This document shows, piece after piece, positions 23,491 to 24,652 of a stretch of 24,652 nt of DNA. The notes beneath the pieces are model-generated. The model searched no databases. It was not told where the DNA came from and worked only from the letters and a program-made list of their open reading frames with translations. The first letter of the stretch is position 1. Every line of letters begins with the position of its first letter. The translations under genes and the position numbers were made by a program. The DNA is from JAEUOS01 sp046160545 (lineage in GTDB: Bacteria; Pseudomonadota; Gammaproteobacteria; Burkholderiales; JAEUOS01), in the NCBI GenBank assembly GCA_046160545.1, contig JBJXGS010000183.1, positions 1 through 24,652 on the forward strand. Direction: 5' to 3'.

Positions 23491-23494
23491 CGCG

Positions 23495-24475
23495 TCAGCT
23501 CAGTTCGAGTGCCAGGTGATCGGCGACGGGCGTGCTGCCCTCCGGCGTGCGCACATGGCCGGTGACGACGTGAAAGCGCCCGCCCACGCAGCCGCCCGAG
23601 GCGCCCAGGCGCGCGCGCGGCAGGTGCGCGGCGATGCTCCATGCGTCGGCACGCGCGTCGTACTTCTCGATCATGGTCAGGTTGTCGCCGCCGCAGACGT
23701 AGATGGTGTCGTCGTGGACCCCGGCGGCCATGCCGCCGTGCGCGGCAAGCATGCGTGCCCTGGGCCACCATGTATCGTCCGCCGGGTTGTATTCCTCGAC
23801 CAGGTCGATGCGGTTGGTGAGCGTGAAGGCGTTGCTGGAACCGACCCGGCCGCCGAGGGCGTAGATGCGCCCGCCGACGGACTCCAGCAGGTGGTGGTTG
23901 CGTGCCGTGAGCAGCGGCGCGACGGCTTCGTAGCGGTCGCGCTTAGGGTCATAGGCGAGCACGTCACCCAGGCTCGCGTGGGGTGCGTCCGGCCGCGGTG
24001 TGGCCTCGCCAGAGCGCTTGCAGGCGACCGAACCGCCGGCGACATAGATGCGGCCATTCAGTGCGCACGCGGCGGCGGCGCCGCGCGGCCCCGGCAAGGG
24101 GGCGATGATGTCCCAGCGGTCCGCGCGCGGGTCGTAGCGCCAGGAATCCGCGACCGGTTCCCACGCATCCGGTCCGGCGGCGGGCTTGCGATAGCCGCCG
24201 AAACCGTAGATCAATCCGTCGCATTCGGCCAGTGCCAGATGGTGCTGCGGCAGGGGGATGGACGCGCGACGCGCCCAGTGGTCGGATGCCGGCTGGTACT
24301 CGTAGACCAGGCGGTTGGGCTGCCAGCCACCCTTCGCGGCCCATGCGTTGGTGAGCCCGCCGATGAGAAGCAGGCGCCCTTCCCATTCGACGCCCTCGAG
24401 CTCCCAGGTGGGTTCCGGAAACGGCGCCAGGCTGCGCCAGCGGCTGCCGTCCGCGGGTGCGACGACAGCGTTCAC
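23495..24475 (-). CDS. Kelch-repeat beta-propeller protein
   Basis: A 326-residue protein made almost entirely of Kelch repeats, each with a hydrophobic strand followed by Gly-Gly: RLLLIGG, LIYGFGG, RIYVAGG, RIYALGG, TIYVCGG and a degenerate RFHVVTG. Six repeats fit one six-bladed beta-propeller. Each repeat also has the downstream aromatic spacing, for example YDPRADRW and YNPADDTW. There is no signal peptide or membrane segment, so a cytoplasmic place is likely, unlike sialate mutarotase NanM, which is periplasmic. The start is GTG at 24475, with CGGAG about 9 nt upstream. It follows an alpha/beta hydrolase gene by 33 bp on the same strand. Function is unknown; a lactonase or isomerase role, or protein binding, are guesses. 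Confidence 0.85.
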   Translation of the reverse strand: MNAVVAPADGSRWRSLAPFPEPTWELEGVEWEGRLLLIGGLTNAWAAKGGWQPNRLVYEYQPASDHWARRASIPLPQHHLALAECDGLIYGFGGYRKPAAGPDAWEPVADSWRYDPRADRWDIIAPLPGPRGAAAACALNGRIYVAGGSVACKRSGEATPRPDAPHASLGDVLAYDPKRDRYEAVAPLLTARNHHLLESVGGRIYALGGRVGSSNAFTLTNRIDLVEEYNPADDTWWPRARMLAAHGGMAAGVHDDTIYVCGGDNLTMIEKYDARADAWSIAAHLPRARLGASGGCVGGRFHVVTGHVRTPEGSTPVADHLALELS

Positions 24476-24508
24476 GTCGAACTCCGGCGCTTGGGCAACT
24501 TCGCGGAC

Positions 24509-24652
24509 TCAGCGCAGATTGGCATCGAAGAACGCCTTCATGTGGCCGACCACGACCTGGAATACCGCCGGATTGCGCGGCTCGTAGACATCGACATGGT
24601 TGGCGCCGGGGATGATGATGAGCTGCTTGGGCTCCTGCGCATGCGCATGGAA
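24509..24652 (-). CDS. Alpha/beta hydrolase, C-terminal end only (cut by window edge)
   Basis: The last 47 residues of a protein that starts beyond the right edge. The visible part reads EPKQLIIIPGANHVDVYEP, then PAVFQVVVGHMKAFFDANLR and a TGA stop at 24511-24509. The pattern beta strand-PGANHVD is the catalytic-histidine region of dienelactone-hydrolase-like or peptidase S15-like alpha/beta hydrolases, with His19 of the fragment as the presumed catalytic residue. The rest of the triad is outside the window. It is probably co-transcribed with the Kelch gene, which begins 33 bp downstream. Confidence 0.75.
   Translation of the reverse strand, partial: FHAHAQEPKQLIIIPGANHVDVYEPRNPAVFQVVVGHMKAFFDANLR

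Noticed and set aside
23495..24475. Kelch protein as N-acetylneuraminate mutarotase NanM
   Set aside because: No signal peptide and no sialic acid genes nearby; only the generic Kelch pattern is shared.

Overview
The window is high-GC DNA, densely coded on both strands, with many short overlaps between consecutive genes. The gene repertoire fits a betaproteobacterium of the order Burkholderiales: xdhABC next to a BMP-type ABC transporter, tandem orphan TctC/Bug periplasmic binding proteins, and an arginine-sensitive type ArgB. I infer this placement from gene families and layout, not from a marker gene. I see no rRNA, tRNA, insertion sequence, phage gene or CRISPR array.

Positions 1-8852 hold a purine uptake and oxidation block on the minus strand. 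It reads xdhA-xdhB-xdhC, then an ABC importer (fused double ATPase, two permeases, and a lipoprotein binding protein cut by the window edge). Gaps are 1-26 bp or short overlaps, so it is probably one operon. A divergent LysR regulator (8853-9797) faces xdhA across a short spacer and is the likely controller.

Positions 9801-13723 are a housekeeping and stress interlude. They hold argB (minus), a structured 346-bp gap with a terminator, an Hsp20 gene behind a convincing heat-shock (sigma-32) promoter, a small CWC-type cysteine-rich protein, a RidA-family protein, and an MFS transporter.

Positions 13720-23490 are the most interesting part: a divergent catabolic island. Six minus-strand genes, tightly spaced, run outward from a MarR-controlled promoter: flavin reductase, reductive-dehalogenase/QueG-like double [4Fe-4S] protein, NicX-like 2,5-dihydroxypyridine dioxygenase, alpha/beta hydrolase, an acyl-CoA-dehydrogenase-fold flavoprotein with an atypical active-site region, and an AMP-forming acyl-CoA synthetase. 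In the other direction lie MarR, LysR and two tandem TctC binding proteins. A perfect 20-bp palindrome sits inside the minus-strand promoter next to the MarR gene, and a perfect 17-bp palindrome overlaps the -35 of the TctC promoter. Together this looks like an uptake-plus-degradation system for a hydroxylated, possibly halogenated, N-heteroaromatic acid. The exact substrate cannot be read from the sequence.

The right end holds a six-blade Kelch-repeat protein and the C-terminal end of an alpha/beta hydrolase that continues past the window, both on the minus strand.
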